From an uncultured Bacteroidales bacterium (GTDB lineage Bacteria; Bacteroidota; Bacteroidia; Bacteroidales; Bacteroidaceae), in contig CADBQP010000037.1 in the NCBI GenBank assembly GCA_902796835.1, forward strand, positions 62,001 through 126,000: a DNA stretch of 64,000 nucleotides. Direction: 5' to 3'. The translations under genes were made by a program, and so were the position numbers. Positions 9,277 to 18,759 of the stretch are shown piece by piece. Under the pieces are notes generated by a model. It was given only the letters and a program-made list of their open reading frames with translations. It did no database searches and had not been told where the DNA came from. Positions within the stretch are counted from its first letter, which is position 1. The number at the start of each line of letters is the position of its first letter.

Positions 9277-10404
9277 GTGAAAGAAAGAATTCTCTTCTTA
9301 ATATTATTCTATATGGTGTCGTTCGGTGCCGAGGGTAGCCCACAACTGCCGCTCGCAGCGAACGACACCATCCATCATTGTGTGGCCCCTGCCGACACTC
9401 TGGCTGTTAAAGAAGAGAAAACCAAAGAGAAAAAAAACTTTTTCAAAAAAATCATTGACAGCTTCAACGATTTCGACCACAACTACATAGAGCCCAATCA
9501 TTATAACTACGCCTTGATGATGCAAAACGGCAACTTTTTTCAGTCGTACAGGCTCACGTCGCGCCATCAGCACGGCAACACGAAGCAGAGCATAAGGCTT
9601 TCGCCAGGTCCAAGCTTCAAGGTGGGGCCCTACTTCGGTTGGCGCTGGATATTCCTTGGCTATATGTTCGACGTCGGACGTCCTAAAGAGGCTGCCAAGA
9701 CAACGCAGTTCAACCTCAGCCTATATAGCTCAATGGTGGGAGTCGATTTTTTATATATCCGAAATACGGGAAAATACTTCATTAAGAGCATTGACGGTTT
9801 CCCCAATGTTGAGACGAAGGACGTAAAGGACATGTCGTTCAACGGCATGAATTCCTACACCTTTGCGCTCAATGCCTACTATGTGTTCAATCACCGACAC
9901 TTCTCCTACCCTGCTGCCCACAGCCAAAGCACTGTGCAGCGCCGCAGCTGCGGCTCGTGGATGTTGGGCTTCACCTATGACCACCAACGCGTAGCCTACG
10001 ATGGCCAGAAGCTGCCTGCTCAGATTGACCAGAGCACTATTGACCCGGCTCTCCAACAGGCTAAAATCAAATACGATAACTACAGCATCAGTTTCGGATA
10101 TGCCTACAACTGGGCCTTTGCCCGCAACTGCTTGTTCTCTATTTCGGTGATGCCGGCCCTTGGCTATAAAAAGCAAGCCAACAAGAAAACGAGCATTCCC
10201 GACGATATTTGGAAGAACGCCAAGAATCTTAACTTCAATGTCATAACACGTGCGGCCGTGGTCTGGAACAATACGAAATGGTTTGCAGGTGTGTCTTTCG
10301 TCAACCATACTTACGATTTCAAAAACGACGACCTGCAAATAGACAACTTCGTTACGTTTCTCAACGTCTACGCCGGATTCAACTTCAAGCGGCGCAAGCG
10401 CTGA
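9277..10404 (+). CDS. DUF4421 family protein, probably outer-membrane
   Basis: 375 residues from a GTG start at 9277, four bases after the oxidoreductase stop. A signal peptide precedes a short linker rich in Lys and Glu (residues 45-60). The rest is made of amphipathic beta-strands rich in Tyr, Phe and Asn and ends in GFNFKRRKR, in keeping with a membrane beta-barrel. The stretch FNDFDHNYIEPNHYNYALM matches the start of the DUF4421 domain known from Bacteroidetes. No function is established. It is probably co-transcribed with the sulfatase pair. Confidence 0.8.
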   Translation: MKERILFLILFYMVSFGAEGSPQLPLAANDTIHHCVAPADTLAVKEEKTKEKKNFFKKIIDSFNDFDHNYIEPNHYNYALMMQNGNFFQSYRLTSRHQHGNTKQSIRLSPGPSFKVGPYFGWRWIFLGYMFDVGRPKEAAKTTQFNLSLYSSMVGVDFLYIRNTGKYFIKSIDGFPNVETKDVKDMSFNGMNSYTFALNAYYVFNHRHFSYPAAHSQSTVQRRSCGSWMLGFTYDHQRVAYDGQKLPAQIDQSTIDPALQQAKIKYDNYSISFGYAYNWAFARNCLFSISVMPALGYKKQANKKTSIPDDIWKNAKNLNFNVITRAAVVWNNTKWFAGVSFVNHTYDFKNDDLQIDNFVTFLNVYAGFNFKRRKR

Positions 10405-10469
10405 AACCAAAGCATCAATGTCTATACTTGCCCACTCTGCCACAATAAAAGCGCCGTTTTCGCGTTTAA

Positions 10470-12872
10470 ATGTTTATGAAAGAATTTAAAGCGTCCATTC
10501 TCTTAATAGTTTTGGGGCTATTGCTTTCCACGCCCGTGGCAATGGCTCAAAACAGTGTGCGAGTCTTCGGCACCGTCAAAGACGAGGCCGGCGCTCCCGT
10601 GGAGCTGGCTAATGTGAGAGTGAGCGGCGGAAGCGGCATGGCGCTTACCAATCTGCAGGGACGGTACGAACTTTTTTGCAGCCGCGCCGATTCCGTGACA
10701 ATCGTGTTTTCTCAAATTGGATATCAAACGCGAAAGCGCACCATCTCCACCCTGCTCGATTCGCTCAGGCTCGACGTGGTTCTTCCCCACCTGAATTCAT
10801 CGTTTAACGAGGCAAAGGTCATAGGCCAACACCTTCAAACAGGAACCACTCAGCGCCTGAACGCTCGCAACAACCAGTTTGCGCCGTCGGCCTCGGGCAA
10901 CAGTGTGGAAGAATTGGTGGCCACACAAGCAGGTGTGTCGACCCACAACGAGCTCTCGTCACAATATAATGTGCGCGGCGGTTCATTCGACGAGAACTGC
11001 GTCTACCTGAATGGCATCGAGGTCTATCGCCCTATGCTTGTGCGTTCGGGCGAACAGGAGGGCCTTAGTGTGATCAACAGCGACATGGTAGAAGGCATAG
11101 GCTTTTCGAGCGGCGGTTTCGAAGCGCGCTACGGCGACCGCATGTCGAGTGTGCTCGACATCACCTACAAGCGTCCCGAGAGTTTCGAGGCCAAACTCAA
11201 TGCCAGCCTGCTCGGTGCCGGTGCCTACGTGGGCTGGGGAAACAAGAGGGTGAGCCTCATGTCGAGCATTCGCTACAAAACGACGCGCTACCTGCTCGGC
11301 ACACTCGACACCAAGGGAGAATACAATCCGCGCTTCCTCGACTATCAGGCCTACTTCTCATGGCGTCCCAGCAAGCGCTGGACTTTCGACGTGATTGGCA
11401 ACATTAGCGACAACCACTACAACTTTAAGCCCACCGACCGCGAAACCAGTTTTGGCACCATGAGCAATCCGCGCACCTTCAAGGTGTATTTCGACGGACA
11501 AGAAAAGGATTATTTTCGAACATATTTCGGAGCTGCCACACTGACCCACCATTTTTCGCCCGAAACGTTTTTGGCGCTTCAAGCCTCGACTTTCCAGACA
11601 AAAGAGGCCGAGACCTATGACATTCAGGGCGAGTATTGGCTGCAAGAGGCTACCTCGCAAGAGGAACTGGGCGTGGGCACCTACATGGAGCATGCCCGCA
11701 ACCGATTGCTGGCCAAGGTTTCGAACATAGGACTCGCCTTCAGGACACGATTCACGGGCCATACGTTGCGCGCAGGCCTGAACTTCAGGCACGAGAACAT
11801 CAAGGAAACATCGCGCGAATGGGAGATGCGCGACTCGATGGGCTACTCCATGCCCTATAACCCCGACCATCTGCAGCTCATCTACGCGCTGAGCGCCAAG
11901 CAGGAGCTCACATCGAATCGCATCGAGGCCTATGTGCAAGATACATGGCGCATGAATACGTCGTTAGGCCTTGTTAATCTGACGTATGGCGTGCGACTTA
12001 ACCACTGGGACTGGAATGGCGAAACGCTCATAAGCCCCCGCCTGAGCATCGGCTTGCTTCCGTCGTTCAACGAGCGTTGGACGCTACGCTTTGCCACGGG
12101 TTTCTACTATCAGGCGCCATTCTACAAGGAATTGCGCGACACGGCGATGACCAACGGCATAGCTACCGTTTCGCTCAACAAAGACATTAAATCGCAGCGC
12201 TCCATTCATTTTGTGCTGGGCGGTGACTACAATTTCCGCATGCTCAACCGCCCATTCCGCTTCACGACTGAGTTATACTACAAAGCACTTTCACGACTCA
12301 TTCCCTACAGTGTTGACAACCTGCGGGTGGTTTACTACGGCAAGAACATGGCCAGCGGCTATGCCACGGGCATCGATTTCAAGCTATTCGGAGAGTTTGT
12401 TCCAGGCACCGACTCGTGGATCACCTTCTCGCTCATGCAGACCAAGGAAAAACTCGCAGGACAATGGCTGCCGCGACCTACCGACCAGCGCTACAACATT
12501 TCGCTCTACTTCACCGACTATTTTCCCGGCACTACGCGCTGGCGCCTCACGCTCAAAGCCGCCCTGGCCGACGGGCTCACCTTTGGGCCGCCCCACAGCG
12601 GACGCGAATCGCACAGGTTCAGGGCACCGGCCTACAAGCGTGTGGACGTGGGCATGAGCTACCGACTCATCAGCGACGAAGACCGACAATACAGGCGCGG
12701 ATGGACACATGCCATTAAAAATGCCTGGCTGGGCATTGACGCATTCAACCTTCTGGGCATCAGCAACGTGAACTCATACTACTGGGTCACCGATATCACA
12801 AACACACGCTACGCTGTGCCAAACTATCTGACCGGACGGCAAATTAGCGCCCGACTCACTCTGGAATTTTAA
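10470..12872 (+). CDS. TonB-dependent receptor with carboxypeptidase-like N-terminal domain
   Basis: Outer-membrane beta-barrel receptor of 800 residues. After a signal peptide (cleavage near AMAQ, about residue 27) comes a CarboxypepD_reg-like domain (VRVFGTVKDEAGAPVELANV, about 30-115). Next is a plug domain with YNVRGGSFDENCVYLNG, then about 20 predicted barrel strands ending in ISARLTLEF with the terminal Phe usual for outer-membrane proteins. No SusD partner is adjacent, so it is not a standard SusC/D polysaccharide locus; the ligand is unknown. The start could be the ATG at 10470 or the one at 10476. Confidence 0.9.
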   Translation: MFMKEFKASILLIVLGLLLSTPVAMAQNSVRVFGTVKDEAGAPVELANVRVSGGSGMALTNLQGRYELFCSRADSVTIVFSQIGYQTRKRTISTLLDSLRLDVVLPHLNSSFNEAKVIGQHLQTGTTQRLNARNNQFAPSASGNSVEELVATQAGVSTHNELSSQYNVRGGSFDENCVYLNGIEVYRPMLVRSGEQEGLSVINSDMVEGIGFSSGGFEARYGDRMSSVLDITYKRPESFEAKLNASLLGAGAYVGWGNKRVSLMSSIRYKTTRYLLGTLDTKGEYNPRFLDYQAYFSWRPSKRWTFDVIGNISDNHYNFKPTDRETSFGTMSNPRTFKVYFDGQEKDYFRTYFGAATLTHHFSPETFLALQASTFQTKEAETYDIQGEYWLQEATSQEELGVGTYMEHARNRLLAKVSNIGLAFRTRFTGHTLRAGLNFRHENIKETSREWEMRDSMGYSMPYNPDHLQLIYALSAKQELTSNRIEAYVQDTWRMNTSLGLVNLTYGVRLNHWDWNGETLISPRLSIGLLPSFNERWTLRFATGFYYQAPFYKELRDTAMTNGIATVSLNKDIKSQRSIHFVLGGDYNFRMLNRPFRFTTELYYKALSRLIPYSVDNLRVVYYGKNMASGYATGIDFKLFGEFVPGTDSWITFSLMQTKEKLAGQWLPRPTDQRYNISLYFTDYFPGTTRWRLTLKAALADGLTFGPPHSGRESHRFRAPAYKRVDVGMSYRLISDEDRQYRRGWTHAIKNAWLGIDAFNLLGISNVNSYYWVTDITNTRYAVPNYLTGRQISARLTLEF

Positions 12873-12883
12873 GGACATCAGAA

Positions 12884-13804
12884 ATGTATAATCCGCACGA
12901 AAAAAAATTTACGCAGTTCACCGTCAAGAGCCCCTGCGAACTGCTTCCATTCATTCAGCAATGCCTCGACGGCATTAGCCGCAACAAAGCCAAAGCCATA
13001 CTCCAGGGGGGCGGCATAAAGGTGGACCGCCACATCGTGACGCAACACGATTTTGCGCTCGAGCCCGGCATGACAGTCGAAATAAGCAAGCGCAAAAACG
13101 CTCCTGCGCTCAACAATCGCTTTGTGCGGCTTGTGTATGAAGACCGTCATCTGCTTGTCATCGAGAAACAACCCGGCATTCTCTCTATGCCGGCCGAGCA
13201 TCACGACTTCAGTGTGAAGAGCGTGCTCGACGACTATCTGCACCGATGCCACCAAAAGTGTACGGCCCACGTCGTACATCGGCTCGACCGCGACACCAGC
13301 GGGCTCATGGTCTATGCCAAAACAATGGAGGCAGAGCAGATTCTTGAAGACAACTGGCACGAAATTGTCACCGATCGCCGCTATGTGGCACTCGTAAAAG
13401 GACAGATGGAAGAAAAGGAAGGGCACATCGAAAGCTGGCTTCGCGACAACAAAGCTTTCTTCACCTACAGTTCGCCAACCGATAACGGCGGAAAATATGC
13501 ACTCACCCACTTTCGCACACTGCGCGTGGGCGAAAAGCACTCGCTTGTGGAACTGCGTCTGGAAACAGGGCGCAAAAATCAAATTCGCGTACACATGATG
13601 GACATCGGCCACCCCGTTTGCGGAGATCCTAAGTACGGCAATGCCGACAATCCGGCAGGTCGTCTGTGCCTGCACGCCTATCGCCTTTATTTCTACCATC
13701 CCATGACCAGCGAACTGCTGAAGTTTGAGACACCAGTGCCACGAAGTTTCATGAGAGTATTCCAGGAAAAAACACGGAAACAGGCATCAGAAAAACATAC
13801 CTGA
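12884..13804 (+). CDS. RluA-family RNA pseudouridine synthase
   Basis: Isomerises uridine to pseudouridine in rRNA or tRNA. 306 residues: an S4-like N-terminal part (about 18-70, with ISRNKAKAILQGGGIKV) and the catalytic domain with HRLDRDTSGL (132-141), where Asp135 is the catalytic residue. Later motifs LRLETGRKNQIRVHM and HPVCGDPKYG are also typical. It cannot be assigned to RluA, RluC or RluD on sequence alone. It starts 12 bases after the receptor stop and is followed by a repeat array that also looks like a terminator. Confidence 0.93.
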   Translation: MYNPHEKKFTQFTVKSPCELLPFIQQCLDGISRNKAKAILQGGGIKVDRHIVTQHDFALEPGMTVEISKRKNAPALNNRFVRLVYEDRHLLVIEKQPGILSMPAEHHDFSVKSVLDDYLHRCHQKCTAHVVHRLDRDTSGLMVYAKTMEAEQILEDNWHEIVTDRRYVALVKGQMEEKEGHIESWLRDNKAFFTYSSPTDNGGKYALTHFRTLRVGEKHSLVELRLETGRKNQIRVHMMDIGHPVCGDPKYGNADNPAGRLCLHAYRLYFYHPMTSELLKFETPVPRSFMRVFQEKTRKQASEKHT

Positions 13805-13817
13805 AGCCCGCAAAAAC

Positions 13818-13920
13818 AAGTTCCGAGGTATTTAAAAATATCTCGGAACTATTTTAAATTATCTCCGAGGTATTTTAAATTATCTCGGAGATAATTTTTT
13901 CTATCGGCTCAACTGTTTTG
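13818..13920. repeat. 21-bp-period array, 5 units, terminator-like
   Basis: Cores lie at 13822 (tccg), 13843 (tcgg), 13864 (tccg), 13885 (tcgg) and 13906 (ggct): exactly 21 bases apart and strictly alternating in orientation. Units 3 and 4 can fold into a stem (atctccgag with ctcggagat) followed by tttttt (13895-13900), so the array can serve as a terminator for rluA. The last unit is of the ggctcaac type. Confidence 0.92.
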
Positions 13921-14041
13921 AAGCGCTCGGAAATCAGCTTTTCAAAAGCGCAGATGGCAAAACTTACACCCTCGGACAGGAGGCCAGGTGAGAAGAGCAT
14001 TTACATTACAAGGCAAAGAGAAAAGATTTTCGGACTTATAT

Positions 14042-14072
14042 TTTAATATTCCTTAGTAATTTTTTAATTTTG
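14042..14072 (+). promoter_or_regulatory. probable promoter of the nqr operon
   Basis: A full match to the Bacteroidetes -7 box, TAATTTTG (14065-14072), with a weak TTTA 19 bases upstream (14042-14045). It lies 62 bases before the nqrA ATG. Bases 13921-14041 hold nothing else recognisable. Confidence 0.65.
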
Positions 14073-14134
14073 CGCGATAAGAAAATAAACTACCAACACA
14101 TAACGCATCTTTTTCTCCTTAAACAGAAAAAAGC

Positions 14135-15487
14135 ATGGAACGATTATTCAAAATTAAAAAGGGTCTGAACATCAACCTCGACGGAGTGGCTTCGCAAAAC
14201 ATGGCTGCCATACCTCTGAGCGAGGAGATTGCCGTTCAACCCACCGATTTCTATGGCCTTGTGCCCCACCTTGAAGTGAAAGAAGGCGACCGCGTGAAGA
14301 CAGGCACCCCGCTCTTCACCGACAAAGCCACAGGGCGCATAAACATATGCTCGCCAGTGAGCGGAACCGTGAAGGCCATCGTCAGAGGAGAGCGCCGAAA
14401 AATTCTGCGTGCCCTCATCAGCACCGACAAAGAGCAGGCTCACGAAAGTCTTGCCGTTCCCAACCTTGAAACGTGCGCTCCCGGCGATGTGCTCGAAACG
14501 CTCCTCAAAAGCGGCTTGTTTGCATTTTTCAGACAAAGGCCCTACGACATTGTGGCATCGCCCGACGACAAACCTAAGGCCATCTTTGTATCGGCCTTCT
14601 CAAAGATGCCACTGGCTGCCGACTTCTCCTATGTCGTGAAAGGCCAGGAAGACACTTTCAAACTTGGCATAAAAGCACTCGCCAAGCTTGCAAAAGTTCA
14701 CCTGGGCATTTGCCTTGACCAGATAAACACATCCATGCTGCCCGTTGCCGAGGCCGAAGTGAGCATCTTCGACGGCCCCAACCCTTCGGGCAACGTAGGC
14801 GTACAGATAAACCACATAGACCCCGTGAACAAGGGCGAAGTGGTTTGGACCATGGGGCCCGAAGAAGTAATCTTCGTAGGCCGGCTCTTCAAGAGTGGCA
14901 AGCTCGACCTTCGTCGCCGCATTGCCATTGCCGGATCAGGCATCCTCAATCCACAATATGCCGAAACGCTGATAGGCACGCCCATGAAAGACATCCTGGC
15001 CCGCAACCTGAAAGACACACCGGGCATGCGCATCATAGACGGCAATCCACTCGTAGGCACCAAGTCGGAGCTCAACGGATTTCTCGGCGCACATACCACA
15101 GAAGTCTGCGTCATACCCGAGGGCAACGACGTGCACGAAATGCTGGGCTGGATTATGCCACGCACCAGCGAGTTCTCGGCAAACCGCAGCTACCTTTCGT
15201 GGATTTTCGGAAGCAAGAAAAGCTACGACCTCGACTGCCGCATCAAGGGCGGCGAGCGTGCCATGATTATGAGCGGCGAATACGACAAAGTATTCCCCAT
15301 GGATATTTATGCCGGCTACCTCGTCAAAGCCATCATTGCCGGCGACATCGACCGCCAAGAGGCACTTGGCATCTACGAAGTGGCACCCGAAGATTTCGCC
15401 GTGGCCGAATTCGTAGACAGTTCGAAGCTTGAGTTGCAACACATTGTGCGCCAGGGACTCGACATCCTGCGCAAAGAAAACGCATAA
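14135..15487 (+). CDS. nqrA: Na+-translocating NADH:quinone reductase subunit A
   Basis: Cytoplasmic-side subunit of Na+-NQR, 450 residues, close to the usual length. The start (FKIKKGLNINLDG) and the biotinyl-lipoyl-like segment VKTGTPLFTDKATGRINICSPVSG are typical of NqrA. It contains no redox cofactor motif, as expected. First gene of six in the order A-B-C-D-E-F with short gaps, so the complex is complete here. In anaerobic Bacteroidetes Na+-NQR links NADH oxidation to quinone reduction and a sodium gradient. Confidence 0.97.
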   Translation: MERLFKIKKGLNINLDGVASQNMAAIPLSEEIAVQPTDFYGLVPHLEVKEGDRVKTGTPLFTDKATGRINICSPVSGTVKAIVRGERRKILRALISTDKEQAHESLAVPNLETCAPGDVLETLLKSGLFAFFRQRPYDIVASPDDKPKAIFVSAFSKMPLAADFSYVVKGQEDTFKLGIKALAKLAKVHLGICLDQINTSMLPVAEAEVSIFDGPNPSGNVGVQINHIDPVNKGEVVWTMGPEEVIFVGRLFKSGKLDLRRRIAIAGSGILNPQYAETLIGTPMKDILARNLKDTPGMRIIDGNPLVGTKSELNGFLGAHTTEVCVIPEGNDVHEMLGWIMPRTSEFSANRSYLSWIFGSKKSYDLDCRIKGGERAMIMSGEYDKVFPMDIYAGYLVKAIIAGDIDRQEALGIYEVAPEDFAVAEFVDSSKLELQHIVRQGLDILRKENA

Positions 15488-15527
15488 AGCACATACGAGT
15501 AAACACATCAAAAAAGAAAACACAGAA

Positions 15528-16685
15528 ATGCTATACGATTACATAGAAAAGATACGCCCGCATTTTAACGAAGGCGGGAAACTGCATGCCCTGCGCTCAG
15601 TGTTCGAAGGATTCGAAACATTTCTTTTCGTACCCTCGCAGACTTCAAAAAGCGGAGTGAGCATCCACGATGCCATCGACTCGAAGCGTATCATGTCGTT
15701 CGTAGTCATCGCCCTGATGCCCGCCCTGCTCTTCGGCATGTACAACATCGGCTATCAAAACTACACGGCTGCCGGCGTCCAAGCCTCATGGCTCACCATG
15801 TTCTTCTATGGCTTTATGGCGATGTTGCCAAAAATCATCGTCAGCTACGCCGTAGGACTCGGCATCGAGTTCGTCTCGGCACAGATAAAGCACGAAGAAA
15901 TACAAGAAGGCTACCTCGTAACCGGCCTGCTCATCCCCATGATTATTCCCGTGGGATGCCCGTTGTGGATGCTGGCCCTTGCCGTAGCCTTCAGCGTGAT
16001 ATTTGCCAAAGAAGTGTTTGGCGGAACAGGCCGCAACATCTTCAATCCCGCGCTCGTGGCCCGTGCCTTCCTCTTCTTCGCCTATCCGGCAAAAATGTCG
16101 GGCGACAAAGTATGGCTCGCCAAAGACAGCATTTTCGGACTGGGCAACAACCTGCCCGACACGCTCACGATGGCTACCCCGCTGGGCGAAGCCGCAGCAG
16201 GAAACACCATGAACTACGACTTCTATCAGTATGCCCTCGGAACAATTCCCGGCAGCATCGGCGAGACAAGCGTCATAGCCATCGCATTAGGAGCACTTCT
16301 GCTGCTCATCACGGGCATAGCCTCATGGAAAACCATGCTCAGCGTTTTCGTTGGCGGTGCCGTCACCGCAGGCTTGTTCAACATCCTCGGACCCGACACG
16401 ACAATCGCACAGATGCCCTGGTACGACCACCTCGTCCTGGGTGGATTCTGTTTCGGAGCCGTATTCATGGCCACCGACCCCGTCACCAGCGCCCGCACAG
16501 AGCCCGGAAAATTCATATATGGCGCACTCATAGGAATACTCGCCATCATCATTCGAGTGCTCAACCCAGGTTATCCCGAGGGAATGATGCTCGCCATTCT
16601 TTTCATGAACACCTTTGCCCCGGCCATCGACTATTGTTTCGTTCAGAGCAACATTAACAAACGAGCCAAACGCGCTAAGAAATAA
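15528..16685 (+). CDS. nqrB: Na+-translocating NADH:quinone reductase subunit B
   Basis: Integral membrane subunit, 385 residues from the ATG at 15528 (MLYDYIEKIR); a longer in-frame start at 15429 would overlap nqrA and is unlikely. Many transmembrane helices are seen. TMATPL (214-219) fits the site where FMN is bound through a phosphoester to Thr (Thr217). The pore and interface segments GGTGRNIFNPALVARAF and FGAVFMATDPVTS are well conserved. Starts 40 bases after nqrA. Confidence 0.97.
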   Translation: MLYDYIEKIRPHFNEGGKLHALRSVFEGFETFLFVPSQTSKSGVSIHDAIDSKRIMSFVVIALMPALLFGMYNIGYQNYTAAGVQASWLTMFFYGFMAMLPKIIVSYAVGLGIEFVSAQIKHEEIQEGYLVTGLLIPMIIPVGCPLWMLALAVAFSVIFAKEVFGGTGRNIFNPALVARAFLFFAYPAKMSGDKVWLAKDSIFGLGNNLPDTLTMATPLGEAAAGNTMNYDFYQYALGTIPGSIGETSVIAIALGALLLLITGIASWKTMLSVFVGGAVTAGLFNILGPDTTIAQMPWYDHLVLGGFCFGAVFMATDPVTSARTEPGKFIYGALIGILAIIIRVLNPGYPEGMMLAILFMNTFAPAIDYCFVQSNINKRAKRAKK

Positions 16686-16698
16686 AAAATCAACGACA

Positions 16699-17436
16699 AT
16701 GAAATTCAATACCAACAGCAATACATACACCATTGTATATGCAGCAATAACAGTGGTGATCGTGGCTTTCCTCCTAGCCTTTGTTTCGAGCGCACTCAAG
16801 GAACGAAGCGAAGCCAACGAGCGCATTGACACCAAACGCCAAATCCTGGCCTCGCTCATAGACGTTTCAAACATTGCCGACGCAGACATCGAAAGCACAT
16901 ACCTGAAGTACATCCAGGCCGACGAGATAGTTAACGACAAAGGCGATATCCTGAAGGCTGGAGCCGACAAAGACAAAGACGGATTCGCTGTTTCGCGTAA
17001 AGAAATCGGCGCCGACAATCTTCCCTTCTACGTTTGTCAGGTAGACAGTCAAAGTCTCTATGTCATTCCCATGGTGGGAAAAGGACTATGGGGCACTATT
17101 TGGGGCTACGTGGCGCTCAAAGCCGACGGGAAAACAGTGCACGGCACATATTTCAGCCACGAAAGCGAAACAGCCGGCTTGGGCTCACTCATTAAAGAGG
17201 CACCCTTTCAAAAACAATTCGAGGGAAAAACCGCTTACGACGAGACCGGAACGGCCGTGCTGCGCGTAGTGAAATCAGGACAGGTGAAAGACCCGCAGAC
17301 ACAGTGCGACGGAATTAGCGGTGCCACACTCACGAGCAACGGCGTTGACCAAATGATTCAGGACTACCTGAACCTCTATAAGGCACGCCTTGCAAAAAGC
17401 ACTGCCTCCACATTCGAGGATACAGAAAACGAATAA
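16699..17436 (+). CDS. nqrC: Na+-translocating NADH:quinone reductase subunit C
   Basis: 245 residues from the ATG at 16699 (MKFNTNSNTY). One N-terminal transmembrane helix (about 10-32) is followed by a periplasmic FMN-binding domain. DGISGATLTS contains SGAT (207-210), where Thr210 would carry the second covalent FMN. YFSHESETAGLGS is the usual flavin-domain motif. The gap to nqrB is 13 bases. Confidence 0.97.
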   Translation: MKFNTNSNTYTIVYAAITVVIVAFLLAFVSSALKERSEANERIDTKRQILASLIDVSNIADADIESTYLKYIQADEIVNDKGDILKAGADKDKDGFAVSRKEIGADNLPFYVCQVDSQSLYVIPMVGKGLWGTIWGYVALKADGKTVHGTYFSHESETAGLGSLIKEAPFQKQFEGKTAYDETGTAVLRVVKSGQVKDPQTQCDGISGATLTSNGVDQMIQDYLNLYKARLAKSTASTFEDTENE

Positions 17437-17460
17437 AAAGAAAATAAAACAACAACAAAT

Positions 17461-18081
17461 ATGTCAAGCTTGTTTTCAAAAGATAATCAAAAGGTTTTTC
17501 TCGAACCGCTAAACCTTAACAACCCCATCCTTGTGCAGGTGCTCGGCATTTGCTCGGCTTTGGCAGTCACCTCAAAGCTGGAGCCGTCCATCGTAATGGG
17601 GCTCAGCGTAACGGTAATCACGGCATTTAGCAATGTCATCATTTCGCTGCTTCGCAAAACCATTCCCAATCGAATAAGAATTATCATACAGCTTGTAGTC
17701 GTGGCAGCTCTCGTAACGATAGTGAGCATGGTGCTCAAGGCCTTTGCCTATGACGTAAGCGTTGAGCTGAGCGTATACGTCGGCCTCATCATTACAAACT
17801 GCATCCTCATGGGACGTCTCGAAGCCTTTGCCATGAGCAACGAACCCTGGCCCAGCTTTCTCGACGGCGTGGGCAGCGGTTTAGGCTACGCATGGATATT
17901 GGTTGTAGTAGGTGCCGTCCGCGAACTTTTTGGAAGCGGAACGTTGCTCAACATCCGCATCATTCCACAATTTTGCTACGATGCCGGCTACATGGACAAC
18001 GGCATGATGACCATGCCCGCCATGGCCATGATAATACTTGGCTGTGTGGTTTGGGCTCACAGGGCTTTAGTGAAAGAATAA
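17461..18081 (+). CDS. nqrD: Na+-translocating NADH:quinone reductase subunit D
   Basis: 206-residue membrane subunit with about six hydrophobic segments, related to NqrE and RnfA/RnfE. Each of this pair contributes cysteines to a membrane-embedded iron-sulfur site: here ILVQVLGICSALAVT and NCILMGRLEAFAM carry the conserved Cys residues (about 27 and 109). Lies 24 bases after nqrC. Confidence 0.96.
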   Translation: MSSLFSKDNQKVFLEPLNLNNPILVQVLGICSALAVTSKLEPSIVMGLSVTVITAFSNVIISLLRKTIPNRIRIIIQLVVVAALVTIVSMVLKAFAYDVSVELSVYVGLIITNCILMGRLEAFAMSNEPWPSFLDGVGSGLGYAWILVVVGAVRELFGSGTLLNIRIIPQFCYDAGYMDNGMMTMPAMAMIILGCVVWAHRALVKE

Positions 18082-18117
18082 TCTACTGTTGCACCTCCTC
18101 ATACAAAGATATTTAAT

Positions 18118-18744
18118 ATGGAACACGCATTCAGTCTTTTCGTCCGCTCGATATTTGTGGACAACATGATATTCGCCTCGTTTCTTGGCATGTGCTCATA
18201 TCTTGCCGTGTCGAAAAACGTGAAGACATCCTTTGGCCTCGGCGTTGCCGTAACGTTTGTGTTGCTGGTAACCCTTCCAGTGAACTATCTTCTGCAGACA
18301 AAAGTGCTCGCTGCCGATGGAATTTTTGGAATAGACCTGACCTATCTTTCATTCATCCTCTTCATTGCCGTTATCGCCGGCATCGTGCAGTTAGTCGAGA
18401 TGGTTGTAGAACGCTTCTCGCCGTCACTCTATAATGCCTTGGGCATATTCTTGCCCCTCATTGCCGTGAACTGCGCCATCATGGGAGGAAGCCTATTTAT
18501 GCAACAGCGCATTTCGATGGACCCCGCCACCAGTTCGCAGGCCATCGGCTCTGTAGGCGATGCCTTCATATATGCGCTTGGCAGTGGCATAGGTTGGCTG
18601 CTTGCCATCGTCGCTCTGGCTGCCATTCGCGAAAAGATGGCCTACTCGGTCGTACCTAAATCGCTCCAAGGGCTTGGCATCACCTTCATCACCGTAGGTC
18701 TGATGGCCATGGCCTTCATGTGTTTCTCTGGTCTCTCACTTTAA
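18118..18744 (+). CDS. nqrE: Na+-translocating NADH:quinone reductase subunit E
   Basis: 208-residue membrane subunit with six hydrophobic segments. The two cysteine-bearing motifs [14 protein letters not shown] and [11 protein letters not shown] match the NqrD motifs in inverted topology, as in the known complex. Lies 36 bases after nqrD and 15 before nqrF. Confidence 0.96.
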   Translation: MEHAFSLFVRSIFVDNMIFASFLGMCSYLAVSKNVKTSFGLGVAVTFVLLVTLPVNYLLQTKVLAADGIFGIDLTYLSFILFIAVIAGIVQLVEMVVERFSPSLYNALGIFLPLIAVNCAIMGGSLFMQQRISMDPATSSQAIGSVGDAFIYALGSGIGWLLAIVALAAIREKMAYSVVPKSLQGLGITFITVGLMAMAFMCFSGLSL

Positions 18745-18759
18745 ATAGATTATAGCAAG

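Noticed and set aside
10470..12872. Polysaccharide utilisation locus around the TonB-dependent receptor and sulfatase
   Set aside because: No SusD-like protein, glycoside hydrolase or hybrid sensor is nearby; the receptor lacks a SusC-type partner.
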